Part shown: positions 1-6,517 of the stretch, piece by piece
Numbering within the stretch: position 1 is the stretch's first letter
Layout of the letters: each line of letters starts with the position of its first letter
Source of the DNA: an uncultured Oscillospiraceae bacterium
GTDB lineage: Bacteria > Bacillota > Clostridia > Oscillospirales > Oscillospiraceae
Assembly (NCBI GenBank): GCA_905205085.1
Contig: CAJLCG010000072.1
Coordinates: forward strand, 1-11,918
Length of the DNA: 11,918 nucleotides
Direction: 5' to 3'
Translations under genes and position numbers: made by a program
The notes under the pieces: generated by a model
Database searches by the model: none
Seen by the model: the letters and a program-made list of their open reading frames with translations, nothing else
What the model was told of the DNA's origin: nothing

Positions 1-461
1 CCGACCGCCTGGGCATCCCCGCCGACTTCTACAAGGAAAAGGACATCCACGTCCACTTCCCCGAGGGTGCCGTGCCCAAGGATGGACCCTCTGCTGGTAT
101 TGCTATCATCACCGCCATGGTGTCCGCCCTCACCGGAGCGCCCGTGCGCCGGGGTATCGCCATGACCGGCGAGGTCACCCTGCGGGGCCGGGTGCTGCCC
201 ATCGGCGGTCTGCGGGAAAAGACCATGGCCGCCCTGCGCAACGGCATCCAGACGGTGATCATCCCCGCTGACAATGAGAAGGACCTGGACGAGATCGACC
301 AGACTGTGCGCAACGCTCTGAACTTTGTGCTGGTAGACCAGGCTGAGCAGGTGCTGGCTCAGGCCATTGTGGCCCCCGGAGCCGCACTGGAGCGAGACAA
401 GGCGCTGGACTCCAAGCTCTCAGACACGCAGGGGCGGGGTCACGCTCAACTGCGGCAGTAA
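1..461 (+). CDS. lon: ATP-dependent protease Lon, C-terminal part (5' end outside window)
   Basis: Partial gene; reading frame enters at base 3 and stops with TAA at 459-461. It encodes the end of the Lon proteolytic domain, a cytoplasmic AAA+ protease that degrades misfolded and regulatory proteins. The catalytic Ser lies in the PKDGPSAG motif (Ser codon 90-92) and the catalytic Lys in GGLREK (codon 219-221). They are 43 residues apart, the same spacing as Ser679/Lys722 of E. coli Lon, so the Ser-Lys dyad is intact. The [14 protein letters not shown] and [19 protein letters not shown] blocks are diagnostic of Lon. After the usual end of the domain (around [15 protein letters not shown]) there is a polar tail of about 30 residues, longer than I expect for the family. 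engB follows after 11 bases, as lonA-ysxC in Bacillus, so the two are probably co-transcribed. The ATPase and N-terminal domains cannot be judged here. Confidence 0.97.
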   Translation, partial: DRLGIPADFYKEKDIHVHFPEGAVPKDGPSAGIAIITAMVSALTGAPVRRGIAMTGEVTLRGRVLPIGGLREKTMAALRNGIQTVIIPADNEKDLDEIDQTVRNALNFVLVDQAEQVLAQAIVAPGAALERDKALDSKLSDTQGRGHAQLRQ

Positions 462-472
462 GGAGGCACGAT

Positions 473-1108
473 ATGGCCATCAATCTGCAAAAGGCGGAGT
501 TTATTCTCTCCGCCGTGGCACCGAAGTTTTTCCTGCGGGACGGGCTGCCCCAGGTGGCCTTCTCCGGCCGCTCCAACGTGGGCAAGTCGTCGGTCATCAA
601 CCGCCTGCTCAACCGGAAGAATTTCGCCCGGGTGGGCGCCGCGCCCGGCAAGACCACCCAAATTAACTATTTCAAAATTGACAACGCCTTTTACCTGGTG
701 GACCTGCCCGGCTACGGATATGCCAAGGTGTCCAAAGCCGAGCGGGACCGCTGGGGCAAGCTGATGGAGAGCTACTTCGCCGACCCGGAGCTGATGACCC
801 TGGGCGTGATGATCGTGGATGCCCGGCACAAGCCCACGGCGGACGACTGCACCATGGCCCAGTGGTACCGGGAGGCGGGCTGCCCCTTTGTGGTGGTGGC
901 CAACAAGCTGGACAAGCTGAAAAAGAGCCAGGTGGAGCCCAACCTCCAGGTGATCCGGGAGACTCTGGAGCTGGGGGAGGGGGATGTGGTCATCCCGTTC
1001 TCCGCGGAGAAGGGCACCGGACGGCAGGAGCTGGTCTCCGCCATCCTGGCCAGCGTGGAGGGCCGCAAGGCCCCGGGCGCTTGTCAAGGGGAGCAAAACT
1101 TGGTATAA
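473..1108 (+). CDS. engB: Ribosome-biogenesis GTPase EngB (YsxC/YihA family)
   Basis: 211 residues, a normal length for this family of small GTPases needed for late assembly of the 50S subunit. All G motifs are visible: P-loop GRSNVGKSS at residues 32-40 (G1), the TT pair at 61-62 (G2), DLPGYG at 77-82 (G3), NKLD at 144-147 (G4) and SAEK at 177-180 (G5). The GYGYAKV segment after G3 is typical of EngB. The ATG at 473 is preceded by a strong AAGGAGG at 460-466 that overlaps the lon stop codon, six bases away, so the start is secure and translation is probably coupled to lon. The last dozen residues (APGACQGEQNLV) look poorly conserved, and their codons double as a promoter for the next operon, with the stop codon inside the -10 box. 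Confidence 0.97.
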   Translation: MAINLQKAEFILSAVAPKFFLRDGLPQVAFSGRSNVGKSSVINRLLNRKNFARVGAAPGKTTQINYFKIDNAFYLVDLPGYGYAKVSKAERDRWGKLMESYFADPELMTLGVMIVDARHKPTADDCTMAQWYREAGCPFVVVANKLDKLKKSQVEPNLQVIRETLELGEGDVVIPFSAEKGTGRQELVSAILASVEGRKAPGACQGEQNLV

Positions 1109-1109
1109 T
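1081..1109 (+). promoter_or_regulatory. Sigma-A-type promoter P1 at the end of engB
   Basis: TTGTCA (1081-1086, 5/6 match to the -35 consensus), 17-base spacer, TATAAT (1104-1109, perfect -10) with an extended -10 TG at 1101-1102. Transcription would start near 1116, about 54 bases before the M50 peptidase start. The -10 overlaps the engB stop codon (TAA 1106-1108). The local AT-richness contrasts with the GC-rich surroundings. Promoter call is by eye from consensus; activity is inferred. Confidence 0.75.
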
Positions 1110-1135
1110 TCCAATATTGATTCCTCATTATTGGA
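1110..1135 (+). repeat. 7-bp inverted repeat at the predicted P1 start site
   Basis: TCCAATA (1110-1116) and its exact complement TATTGGA (1129-1135) flank a 12-base AT-rich spacer. The left arm begins directly after the -10 box. It could be an operator or a 5' mRNA hairpin; it could also be chance in an AT-rich spot. Confidence 0.4.
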
Positions 1136-1169
1136 TTCTTGGTTCCCTGGGGGAAAGAAAGGTTAAACC

Positions 1170-1856
1170 ATGGGTGCGTTGACAGAATTTTTAAACCATA
1201 TGGACTGGCAGGGAATGCTCCTGTTTTTAATGAGCGCCGTGGCCTGTCTCATCTGCCTGACCATCCATGAATTGGCCCACGGCCTGATGGCCCGGCAGCT
1301 GGGGGACCCCACCGCCAAAGTAAACGGGCGGCTCACCCTGAACCCTCTGGCCCACATCGACTGGGTGGGCCTGTTCCTGCTGCTGACCGTAGGGGTGGGC
1401 TGGGCCAAGCCTGTGCCGGTGGATATGCGGAATTTCCGCAACCCAAAGGCGGGGATGGCGGCCACCGCTCTGGCGGGCCCCATCGCCAATTTCCTGTTGG
1501 CTCTGGTGTGTATCTGCCTGGGTGGCTTTGTGCTGCGGGATGGCATGGGACGGGTCTGGTCGGCCTATGTGCTGCTGTTTTTATGCCAGCTGGCCGTGCT
1601 CAATGTGGGGTTGGGGGTCTTTAACCTGATCCCCATCCCGCCGCTGGACGGCTCCCGGGTGGTGAGCGCCTTTTTGCCTGACCGGGCTTACCTGTGGCTC
1701 ATGAGGCGGGAGCGGTTTCTCATTGTGGCAGTGGTGCTGCTGGCCTGGTCCGGACTGCTGGGCGGGCCTCTGGAGGCAGCCATTGCCTGGGTCATAGAGG
1801 CCCTATGCCATGTGACCGGGTTCCCCTTTGCCATCATGGAATTCTACTTCTTCTAA
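1170..1856 (+). CDS. Site-2-protease-like zinc metallopeptidase, M50 family (membrane)
   Basis: 228 residues, very hydrophobic, with several membrane segments (about 15-33, 65-80, 98-120, 132-152, 180-200). The zinc site is visible: HELAH at residues 33-37 (HExxH) in the first segment, and the distal NLIPIPPLDGSR motif at 152-163 with Asp160 as the likely third metal ligand. The LNPLAHID (57-64) and GPIANF (103-108) blocks are typical of the short bacterial M50B (YwhC-like) subgroup without a PDZ domain. Such proteins cleave substrates within the membrane; this one's substrate is unknown. SpoIVFB, the sporulation S2P, carries extra domains not seen here, so I do not assign that role. ATG at 1170 with AAAGG (1158-1162) upstream. 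It is the first gene after P1 and commonly precedes scpA in Clostridia. Confidence 0.93.
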   Translation: MGALTEFLNHMDWQGMLLFLMSAVACLICLTIHELAHGLMARQLGDPTAKVNGRLTLNPLAHIDWVGLFLLLTVGVGWAKPVPVDMRNFRNPKAGMAATALAGPIANFLLALVCICLGGFVLRDGMGRVWSAYVLLFLCQLAVLNVGLGVFNLIPIPPLDGSRVVSAFLPDRAYLWLMRRERFLIVAVVLLAWSGLLGGPLEAAIAWVIEALCHVTGFPFAIMEFYFF

Positions 1857-1864
1857 GGGAGGGG
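1857..1864 (+). promoter_or_regulatory. Ribosome binding site fixing the scpA TTG start
   Basis: GGGAGGGG directly follows the peptidase stop codon. Its GGAGG core (1858-1862) sits seven bases before the TTG at 1870. The upstream in-frame ATG at 1828 lies inside the previous gene and has no comparable site. Confidence 0.7.
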
Positions 1865-1869
1865 CGGGA

Positions 1870-2676
1870 TTGGACAGTCCCATCTATCATTTGCAAGGAG
1901 TGGTCAAGGACCGCTCCGAGGATCTGCAGGACTTTGTGGGGCCTTTGGACCTGATTTTGCACCTGCTGAGCAAAAACAAAATGGAGATCAAGGACATCCA
2001 GATCTCCCTAATCCTGGACCAATATCTGGCCTGGATGAACCAGCGCAAGCAGCTGGATCTGGAGGTGGCCAGTGAGTTTGTCACCATGGCCTCCCATCTG
2101 GTGTACATCAAGACCCGGATGCTTCTGTCCATCCACGACGAGGAGGCCATGAGCGAGATGGAACAGCTCATTGCCACCCTGGAGGCCCATCAGCGCAACG
2201 AGAACTATCTGAAAATCAAAGAGATCGTCCCCCTGCTGGACCAGCAGTTCAGCTATGGCCGGGACTTTATCACTAAGACCCCGGAGGCCATCCAGCCCGA
2301 CCGGGCCTACCGCTATATCCACCCCAAGGAGGATTTGCGGAAAGCCATGGGGGATGTACTGGCCCGCTCGGACAACAAGCTGCCCCCGCCGGTGGCTGCC
2401 TTTCAGGGCATTGTGGGCCGGGAGCCCTATCCGGTGGCCGAGAAGGCTGCCGAGATCATCCAGCGGCTGGTCCACCTGGGAGTCACCCGGTTCCGGGCCC
2501 TGTTCCGGGGCAACCGGAGCCGCTCGGAGGTAGTAGCCACCTTCATTGCCGTACTGGAGCTGTGTAAGGCCCACCGCCTGCGCCTGGCGGGCACCGAGGA
2601 GGACTGTACCGTCACCTGCATTCAGGGAGAGGGGGCCCAGCCTCTGGAGATCACCGCCGACGCACCGGAGGAGTAA
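1870..2676 (+). CDS. scpA: Segregation and condensation protein ScpA
   Basis: Kleisin subunit of the bacterial SMC-ScpAB condensin, which organises and helps segregate the chromosome. From the TTG at 1870 it has 268 residues, near the usual 240-270. The N-terminal SMC-binding helix carries the family signature: F22, then GPLDLILHL at 24-32 (usually FEGPLDLLLHL), followed by KNKMEIKDI. A second conserved block, LVYIKTRMLL, is at 78-86. The C-terminal winged helix contains the RSEVVATFIAVLELCK block near 218-233. An ATG at 1828 would add 14 residues and overlap the upstream gene by 29 bases. The TTG gives the usual ScpA N-terminus (short lead, then YHLQGVV...F.GPLDL) and has the better ribosome binding site. 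scpB follows after 12 bases, as in nearly all Firmicutes. Confidence 0.96.
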   Translation: MDSPIYHLQGVVKDRSEDLQDFVGPLDLILHLLSKNKMEIKDIQISLILDQYLAWMNQRKQLDLEVASEFVTMASHLVYIKTRMLLSIHDEEAMSEMEQLIATLEAHQRNENYLKIKEIVPLLDQQFSYGRDFITKTPEAIQPDRAYRYIHPKEDLRKAMGDVLARSDNKLPPPVAAFQGIVGREPYPVAEKAAEIIQRLVHLGVTRFRALFRGNRSRSEVVATFIAVLELCKAHRLRLAGTEEDCTVTCIQGEGAQPLEITADAPEE

Positions 2677-2688
2677 AGGGGGAAGCCC

Positions 2689-3297
2689 ATGGAAGTAAAG
2701 GAATTGGAGGCCGCCCTGGAGGGCATCCTGTTTGCAGCGGGAGAGCCGGTAGGCGTGGAGCGGCTGTGTCTCAGCCTGGAGACCGACCGGCCCACTCTGG
2801 ACGCGGTGGCCCGCCAGCTGATGGACCGCTACCGCTATGAGCGCCGGGGCATCCGTATCGTGCGGATGGACGCCAGCTATCAGATGTGCTCCGCCCCGGA
2901 GTATGCCCCCTATATCCGCAAGACGCTGGAGGGGCGCAAGCCGCCCCGCCTGTCCCAGCCCGCCCTGGAGGTGCTGGCCATCATCGCCTACTACCAGCCG
3001 GTGACCCGGGCCTATGTGGACCAGATCCGGGGCGTGGACAGCGCCTACACCGTGGGTCTGCTGCTGGAGCGGGAGCTCATTGAAGAGAGCGGCCGCCTGG
3101 CGGTGCCCGGACGGCCCATTTTGTACCGCACCACGAAAAATTTCCTGCGCTCCTTCGGCATGTCCTCTCTGGAGGAGCTGCCCCCCTTGCCCGACGGCTC
3201 TCAGGAGGGCGGCCAGATGACCTTGGAGCTGGAACAGGCGGTGGAGCGCCTGCGGGCTGAGGAGGCCGGGGAAGCGGCCCCGGAGGAGGAAAAATGA
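2689..3297 (+). CDS. scpB: Segregation and condensation protein ScpB
   Basis: 202 residues, normal for ScpB, the dimeric kite protein that binds ScpA within the SMC complex. It has two winged-helix domains. The second shows the hallmark LSQPALEVLAIIAYYQPVTR stretch at 88-107, followed by the GRPILYRTTKNFLRSFG block at 141-157. The C-terminus (about 170-202) is acidic and low in complexity (EEAGEAAPEEEK). ATG at 2689 with an AAGGGGGA site at 2676-2683 overlapping the scpA stop. Its stop codon overlaps the next start (ATGA at 3294-3297), which indicates translational coupling. Confidence 0.96.
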   Translation: MEVKELEAALEGILFAAGEPVGVERLCLSLETDRPTLDAVARQLMDRYRYERRGIRIVRMDASYQMCSAPEYAPYIRKTLEGRKPPRLSQPALEVLAIIAYYQPVTRAYVDQIRGVDSAYTVGLLLERELIEESGRLAVPGRPILYRTTKNFLRSFGMSSLEELPPLPDGSQEGGQMTLELEQAVERLRAEEAGEAAPEEEK

Positions 3298-3962
3298 TCG
3301 GCTGGATCATTGCCGGGGTGATCGTGGTCCTGGTGTGGCTCATCGGCTGCATCCGGCTGGGCGTGGGGGCCTCCCGCACCCAGGAGGAGGGAAACCGGCT
3401 GTGGCTGCGGCTGGGACCAGCCAGCATCACCTTGTATCCACGGGCCCCAAAGCCCTCCAAGGAGAAGCCGGCCAAAGCAAAAAAGGCCAAGCCGCCCAAG
3501 GAGAAAAAGCCCAAGAAAGAGAAAAAGCCGCGCAAGCCCCTTACCCGGGAGCAGGTCGTGGCCCTGGTGCGGCAGCTCATCCCCTTGGGTCTGGAGGCGG
3601 CAGGGAGCTTTCGGCGCAAGCTGCGCATCGATGTGCTGGAAATGGACCTGATCATAGGGGAACCCGACCCGGCGGATGCGGCCATGAGCTACGGCAAGGC
3701 CAGTGCGGCCCTGGGCGCCCTGTGGGGACCGCTCAACGAGGCCTTTCAGGTGAAGGACGGCCGGGCTCGGGTGGACGTGGACTTTCAGCAGGAGCACTGG
3801 GCCCTGTGGGGCCGGCTTCAGATGACCATAACGGTGGGACAGCTGATATGGCTGGGGCTGCGCTGCGGCGTGAAAGCCCTGAATATTTGGCGGGAAATCC
3901 GCACAGACACAAATGACGCAGAGAAAGGCGGTCGCAACGATGGAAAAGCAGCATCCTCTTAA
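3294..3962 (+). CDS. DUF2953 membrane-anchored protein (YtfI-like)
   Basis: 222 residues. One hydrophobic segment at about 2-20 acts as anchor or uncleaved signal. It is followed by a short conserved strand region (about 34-48), then a strongly basic Lys/Pro linker (about 52-81), then the DUF2953 core with the DPADAAMSYGKASAALGALWGPL-type block at 125-147. No catalytic motif is recognisable and the biochemical role is unknown. The placement is informative: in B. subtilis the DUF2953 gene ytfI sits next to ytfJ (gerW), and here a YtfJ-like gene follows with a 23-base overlap. That suggests a role in sporulation or spore coat/germination (inference). The start ATG overlaps the scpB stop by four bases, with GGAGGA at 3284-3289 upstream. 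The Lys linker is encoded mainly by AAG/AAA in an A-rich patch. Confidence 0.85.
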   Translation: MIGWIIAGVIVVLVWLIGCIRLGVGASRTQEEGNRLWLRLGPASITLYPRAPKPSKEKPAKAKKAKPPKEKKPKKEKKPRKPLTREQVVALVRQLIPLGLEAAGSFRRKLRIDVLEMDLIIGEPDPADAAMSYGKASAALGALWGPLNEAFQVKDGRARVDVDFQQEHWALWGRLQMTITVGQLIWLGLRCGVKALNIWREIRTDTNDAEKGGRNDGKAASS

Positions 3963-4362
3963 TGATCTTATGAGTGTGGCGGCGGACAAGCTCCGCGCCT
4001 TGGCCGACTCCAACACCGTGGTGGGTCAGCCCATTCAGGCGGGGGACGTGACCCTCATTCCCGTATCCCGCCTGTCCTTCGGCATCGCCAGCGGCGGCAC
4101 CGAGTACTCCACCAAAAAGCAGGCGGTGGGAGGCGACAACGCCTTCGGCGGCGGCACCGGAGCCAGCGGCAAGGTGGACCCAGTGGCCTTTCTCATCGTG
4201 CGGGGGGACAGCGTCAAGCTGCTGCCTGTGATGCCCCCGCCCGCTACCACCCTGGACCGGGTGATTGAGACGGTGCCCGAGGTAGTGGACAAGGTCACCG
4301 ACTTTATTGACAAGCAGCAGGCCAAGTCCGCCGCCAAGACGGAGACCGACCTGGCCGACTGA
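3940..4362 (+). CDS. ytfJ: Sporulation protein YtfJ/GerW-like
   Basis: From the ATG at 3940, 140 residues. The N-terminus HPLNDLMSVAADKLRALADSN followed by TVVGQPI matches the YtfJ family (B. subtilis GerW begins with a similar HPI...LM...NTI.G.P pattern). The middle holds a Gly-rich block, FGGGTGASGKVDPVAFLIV, at 69-87 that is also typical. GerW is needed for normal spore germination; its molecular function is not settled. I chose 3940 over the in-frame ATG at 3913. The former has an AAAGGCGG site (3924-3931) eight bases upstream and gives the family N-terminus; the latter adds nine unrelated residues. It overlaps the end of the DUF2953 gene by 23 bases. The polar C-terminal tail (about 125-140) is low in complexity. 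Confidence 0.9.
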   Translation: MEKQHPLNDLMSVAADKLRALADSNTVVGQPIQAGDVTLIPVSRLSFGIASGGTEYSTKKQAVGGDNAFGGGTGASGKVDPVAFLIVRGDSVKLLPVMPPPATTLDRVIETVPEVVDKVTDFIDKQQAKSAAKTETDLAD

Positions 4363-4430
4363 ATCGCGCTTTTTTCAGCGCCGCTGCAAGAAACGGAGAA
4401 AACCGGCCATCCTAACCCCAGAGATCCGAA

Positions 4431-4436
4431 AGGAGG
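4431..4436 (+). promoter_or_regulatory. Ribosome binding site deciding the dacF start
   Basis: AGGAGG lies only two bases before an in-frame ATG (4439) but eight bases before an in-frame TTG (4445). The TTG is the better-spaced start. Confidence 0.55.
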
Positions 4437-4444
4437 AGATGGGG

Positions 4445-5542
4445 TTGAGAAGAGGAACGGGTGTGCTGTTGGCAGCGGCGCTGTGTTTTGCCCTGCTGCC
4501 CCGGGCGGAGGCGGCGGAGGTAACGGTCTCGGCCCAGAGCGCAGTGCTCATGGAGGCGGAGAGCGGCCGGGTGCTGTATGCCAAGGACGCAGACACTCAG
4601 CGGCTCATCGCCAGTACCACCAAGCTGATGACGGCACTGGTGGCACTGGAGTCGGGGCACAGTCTGGAGGAGGACGTGACCATCCCGGCTGAGGCGGCCG
4701 GGGTGGAGGGGTCGTCCCTCTACCTGAAGGCGGGAGAGACTGTAAAGCTGAAAACCTTGCTGTACGGCATGCTGCTTCATTCGGGCAACGATGCGGCCAC
4801 GGCGGTGGCCCTGCATTGTGCCGGCAGCCTGGAGGCCTTTGCCGGGCAGATGAATGAGAAGGCCCAGGAGCTGGGCATGACCCACAGCCACTTCACCAAC
4901 CCCACCGGCCTGGACGGGGACGAGCACTACTCCTCGGCCTACGACATGGCCCTGCTGGCCCGGGCCTGCCTGGCAGTGCCGGAGCTGGCGGAGATGACCG
5001 CTGCCCGCTCTGTCAATATGGAGGGGCGGACCTTTGTCAACCACAATAAACTCCTCTGGCGCTATGAGGGGTGCGTGGGGATGAAGACGGGTTATACCCA
5101 GGCGGCGGGGCGCACCCTGGTGTCGGCGGCGGAGCGGGATGGCATGACCCTCATTGCCGTTACGCTGAACGCCCCCAGCGACTGGGCCGACCACGCCGCC
5201 ATGCTGGACTACGGATTTGAAAACTACCACATGGAAGAAGCAGTGACGGCAGGGCAGAGCCTGTGCAGCCTGCCGGTCTCAGGTAGTCTGGTGCCCTTTG
5301 TGTCCCTGGAGGCGGAGGAGACCCTGCGCTGGCCGGTAGGACCAGGGGAGAGCCTGGAGACCCGCACAGAACTGGGCGGCCTCACCAGCCTGGAGGCCCC
5401 AGTGCAGGCGGACGTGTCCATGGGCCGGGTAGAGGTGCTGCTGAACGGGGAAGTGGTGGGAGAGAGTGATCTCTCCTGTGCCGCCCAGGTCTATCGGGAC
5501 CGGCAGGAGCACACCGGATGGCTGGATTGGCTGTTTGGATAA
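4445..5542 (+). CDS. dacF: D-alanyl-D-alanine carboxypeptidase, S11 family (DacF/DacB type)
   Basis: 365 residues from the TTG at 4445 (367 from the ATG at 4439). It is a low-molecular-weight penicillin-binding protein that trims the terminal D-Ala from peptidoglycan stem peptides outside the membrane. A signal peptide is clear: MRRGTG, a hydrophobic core at 7-18, and likely cleavage after AEA (residues 21-23). The three penicilloyl-serine motifs are intact: STTK at 57-60 (second residue before KLM; nucleophile Ser57), SGN at 113-115 and KTG at 214-216. A beta-rich PBP5-type C-terminal domain follows (about 262-350). The last residues, GWLDWLFG, may touch the membrane. Sporulation forms (DacB, DacF) sit next to scpAB or spoIIA in Bacillus. 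Its place here after ytfJ and before rluB favours a role in cortex or sporulation peptidoglycan, but a vegetative role is possible. The exact dac letter is uncertain. Confidence 0.94.
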   Translation: MRRGTGVLLAAALCFALLPRAEAAEVTVSAQSAVLMEAESGRVLYAKDADTQRLIASTTKLMTALVALESGHSLEEDVTIPAEAAGVEGSSLYLKAGETVKLKTLLYGMLLHSGNDAATAVALHCAGSLEAFAGQMNEKAQELGMTHSHFTNPTGLDGDEHYSSAYDMALLARACLAVPELAEMTAARSVNMEGRTFVNHNKLLWRYEGCVGMKTGYTQAAGRTLVSAAERDGMTLIAVTLNAPSDWADHAAMLDYGFENYHMEEAVTAGQSLCSLPVSGSLVPFVSLEAEETLRWPVGPGESLETRTELGGLTSLEAPVQADVSMGRVEVLLNGEVVGESDLSCAAQVYRDRQEHTGWLDWLFG

Positions 5543-5566
5543 ACTTACGAGAAAGGGGCGGTCTCC

Positions 5567-6280
5567 TTGGAGGAGCGGCTGCAAAAATTGATTTCCCAGT
5601 GTGGATTGGCCTCCCGCCGCACGGCGGAGGAGTGGATCATGGCAGGACGGGTGACGGTAAACGGGCTTCCCGCCCAGCTGGGGGACCGGGCCGACCTGGA
5701 CCGGGACCGGGTAGAGGTAGACGGCCGTCCCCTGCGGGGTGGCAGCCCCCGTACATACCTGATGCTCAACAAGCCTCGGGGCTATGTGACTACCCTGTCC
5801 GATGAAAAGGGCCGCAAGACGGTGGCCGCCCTGGTGTCAGGGTGCGGAAAGCGGGTGTGGCCGGTGGGGCGGCTGGACCTGGACTCGGAGGGGTTGCTGC
5901 TCATGACCGACGATGGGGAGCTGACGAACGGTCTGCTCCATCCCAGCCGCCAGGTAGAGAAGGAGTACCTGGTTTGGGTGACGGGGGACGTGGAGTATGC
6001 GCTGCCCATTCTGTCCGGACCTATGGAGCTGGACGGGGAGCCGCTGGCTCCGGCCAAAGTGGCCCGGGGCCGGGAGAGCAACGGGGTAACCCAGTTGTCC
6101 ATCACCATCTGCCAGGGAAAAAACCGCCAGGTACGGCGGATGTGTGCTCAGGCGGGGTTGGAGGTCAAGCGGCTCAAGCGCATCCGGGAGGGACAGGTGC
6201 AGCTGGACCGGAAGCTCAAGCCGGGACAGTGGCGGCCCCTGACCGCCCAGGAGCTGACCGCCCTGCGGAAGCACTTGTAA
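5567..6280 (+). CDS. rluB: rRNA pseudouridine synthase, RsuA/RluB family
   Basis: 237 residues. An N-terminal S4 RNA-binding domain (about 1-48: ERLQKLISQCGLASRR...AGRVTVNG) precedes the catalytic domain. The catalytic Asp is D104 in GRLDLDSEGLLLMT (101-114). The conserved LNKPRGYVTT block is at 68-76 and GKNRQVRRMC at 184-193. Firmicute members of this branch modify 23S rRNA (RluB, equivalent of U2605 in E. coli); RsuA specificity for 16S rRNA cannot be excluded by eye. The start is TTG at 5567 with AAAGGGG (5552-5558) eight bases upstream; no ATG gives the N-terminal S4 motif. In B. subtilis rluB follows scpAB-ypuI-dacB-spmA-spmB. Here it follows the carboxypeptidase directly, 24 bases apart. 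Confidence 0.95.
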   Translation: MEERLQKLISQCGLASRRTAEEWIMAGRVTVNGLPAQLGDRADLDRDRVEVDGRPLRGGSPRTYLMLNKPRGYVTTLSDEKGRKTVAALVSGCGKRVWPVGRLDLDSEGLLLMTDDGELTNGLLHPSRQVEKEYLVWVTGDVEYALPILSGPMELDGEPLAPAKVARGRESNGVTQLSITICQGKNRQVRRMCAQAGLEVKRLKRIREGQVQLDRKLKPGQWRPLTAQELTALRKHL

Positions 6281-6286
6281 TATCTT

Positions 6287-6352
6287 GGAAAAATGCAGGC
6301 AAATTTTTGCAAGATTCCAGCGCGGACTTGCAAAAATGGCTTGCATTTTTTT
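6287..6352 (+). terminator. Long imperfect inverted repeat with T-run: terminator of the scp-dac-rluB run and/or operator
   Basis: Bases 6303-6313 pair perfectly with 6327-6337 (11 bp). After a 2x1 internal loop, 6294-6300 pair with 6339-6345 (7 bp with one G-T), then A-run 6289-6293 with T-run 6346-6350. The loop is 13 bases (6314-6326). The total is about 23 paired positions ending in seven Ts (6346-6352), six bases after the rluB stop codon. The A-tract/hairpin/T-tract form fits an intrinsic terminator that could work in both directions. However, the stem is AT-rich and holds the -35 box of the next promoter, so an operator role for the adjacent RpiR-family regulator is equally worth considering. 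Confidence 0.6.
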
Positions 6353-6369
6353 CTGGGAACCGTTATGAT
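6341..6369 (+). promoter_or_regulatory. Sigma-A-type promoter P2 upstream of the RpiR-family gene
   Basis: TTGCAT (6341-6346, 4/6 match), 17-base spacer, TATGAT (6364-6369, 5/6). The -35 box is in the right arm of the inverted repeat. Predicted start near 6376, giving a leader of about 140 bases. Likely drives rpiR through rpsA. Confidence 0.6.
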
Positions 6370-6517
6370 AGAGGATGGGAATTTTGCCGTTTCCCGGCAT
6401 CCTTTCCCGGTAAACTCCCTGGCAGACCGCCAAGAGCGGGGCGGGCAGAGCAGGGAGATAGACAGATGGTTTCTTCCTTGCAGGAAGGGGCCAACATTGT
6501 CAGGAGATGAAGGATTT
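6370..6517 (+). other. Structured untranslated leader of the rpiR-baiN-cmk-plsC-ispH/rpsA run
   Basis: Non-coding by appearance. Visible hairpins: AGGATG (6372-6377) with CATCCT (6398-6403). CTCCCTG (6415-6421) with CAGGGAG (6451-6457), enclosing CCGCC (6427-6431) with GGCGG (6440-6444). CTTCC/GGAAG around TTGCA near 6473-6487. I do not recognise a known riboswitch class. The leader ends in AGGAG (6502-6506) and AAGGA (6510-6514) before the ATG at 6518. Confidence 0.35.

Noticed and set aside
1179..1202. Perfect TTGACA (1179-1184) at the start of the M50 peptidase gene
   Set aside because: No -10 box at 16-18 bases; the nearest TATA-like sequence is only about 12 bases away. It lies downstream of the chosen start codon.
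4358..4385. Possible terminator after ytfJ (CTGAA...TTCAG with a T6 run)
   Set aside because: The stem is only five base pairs (or a 4-bp GCGC pair) and the T-run lies in the loop rather than after the stem.
6293..6517. N-terminal extension of the RpiR-family regulator from the in-frame ATG at 6293
   Set aside because: The added 75 residues are not family-like, the ATG sits in the inverted repeat upstream of the predicted transcription start, and 6518 gives the standard N-terminus.
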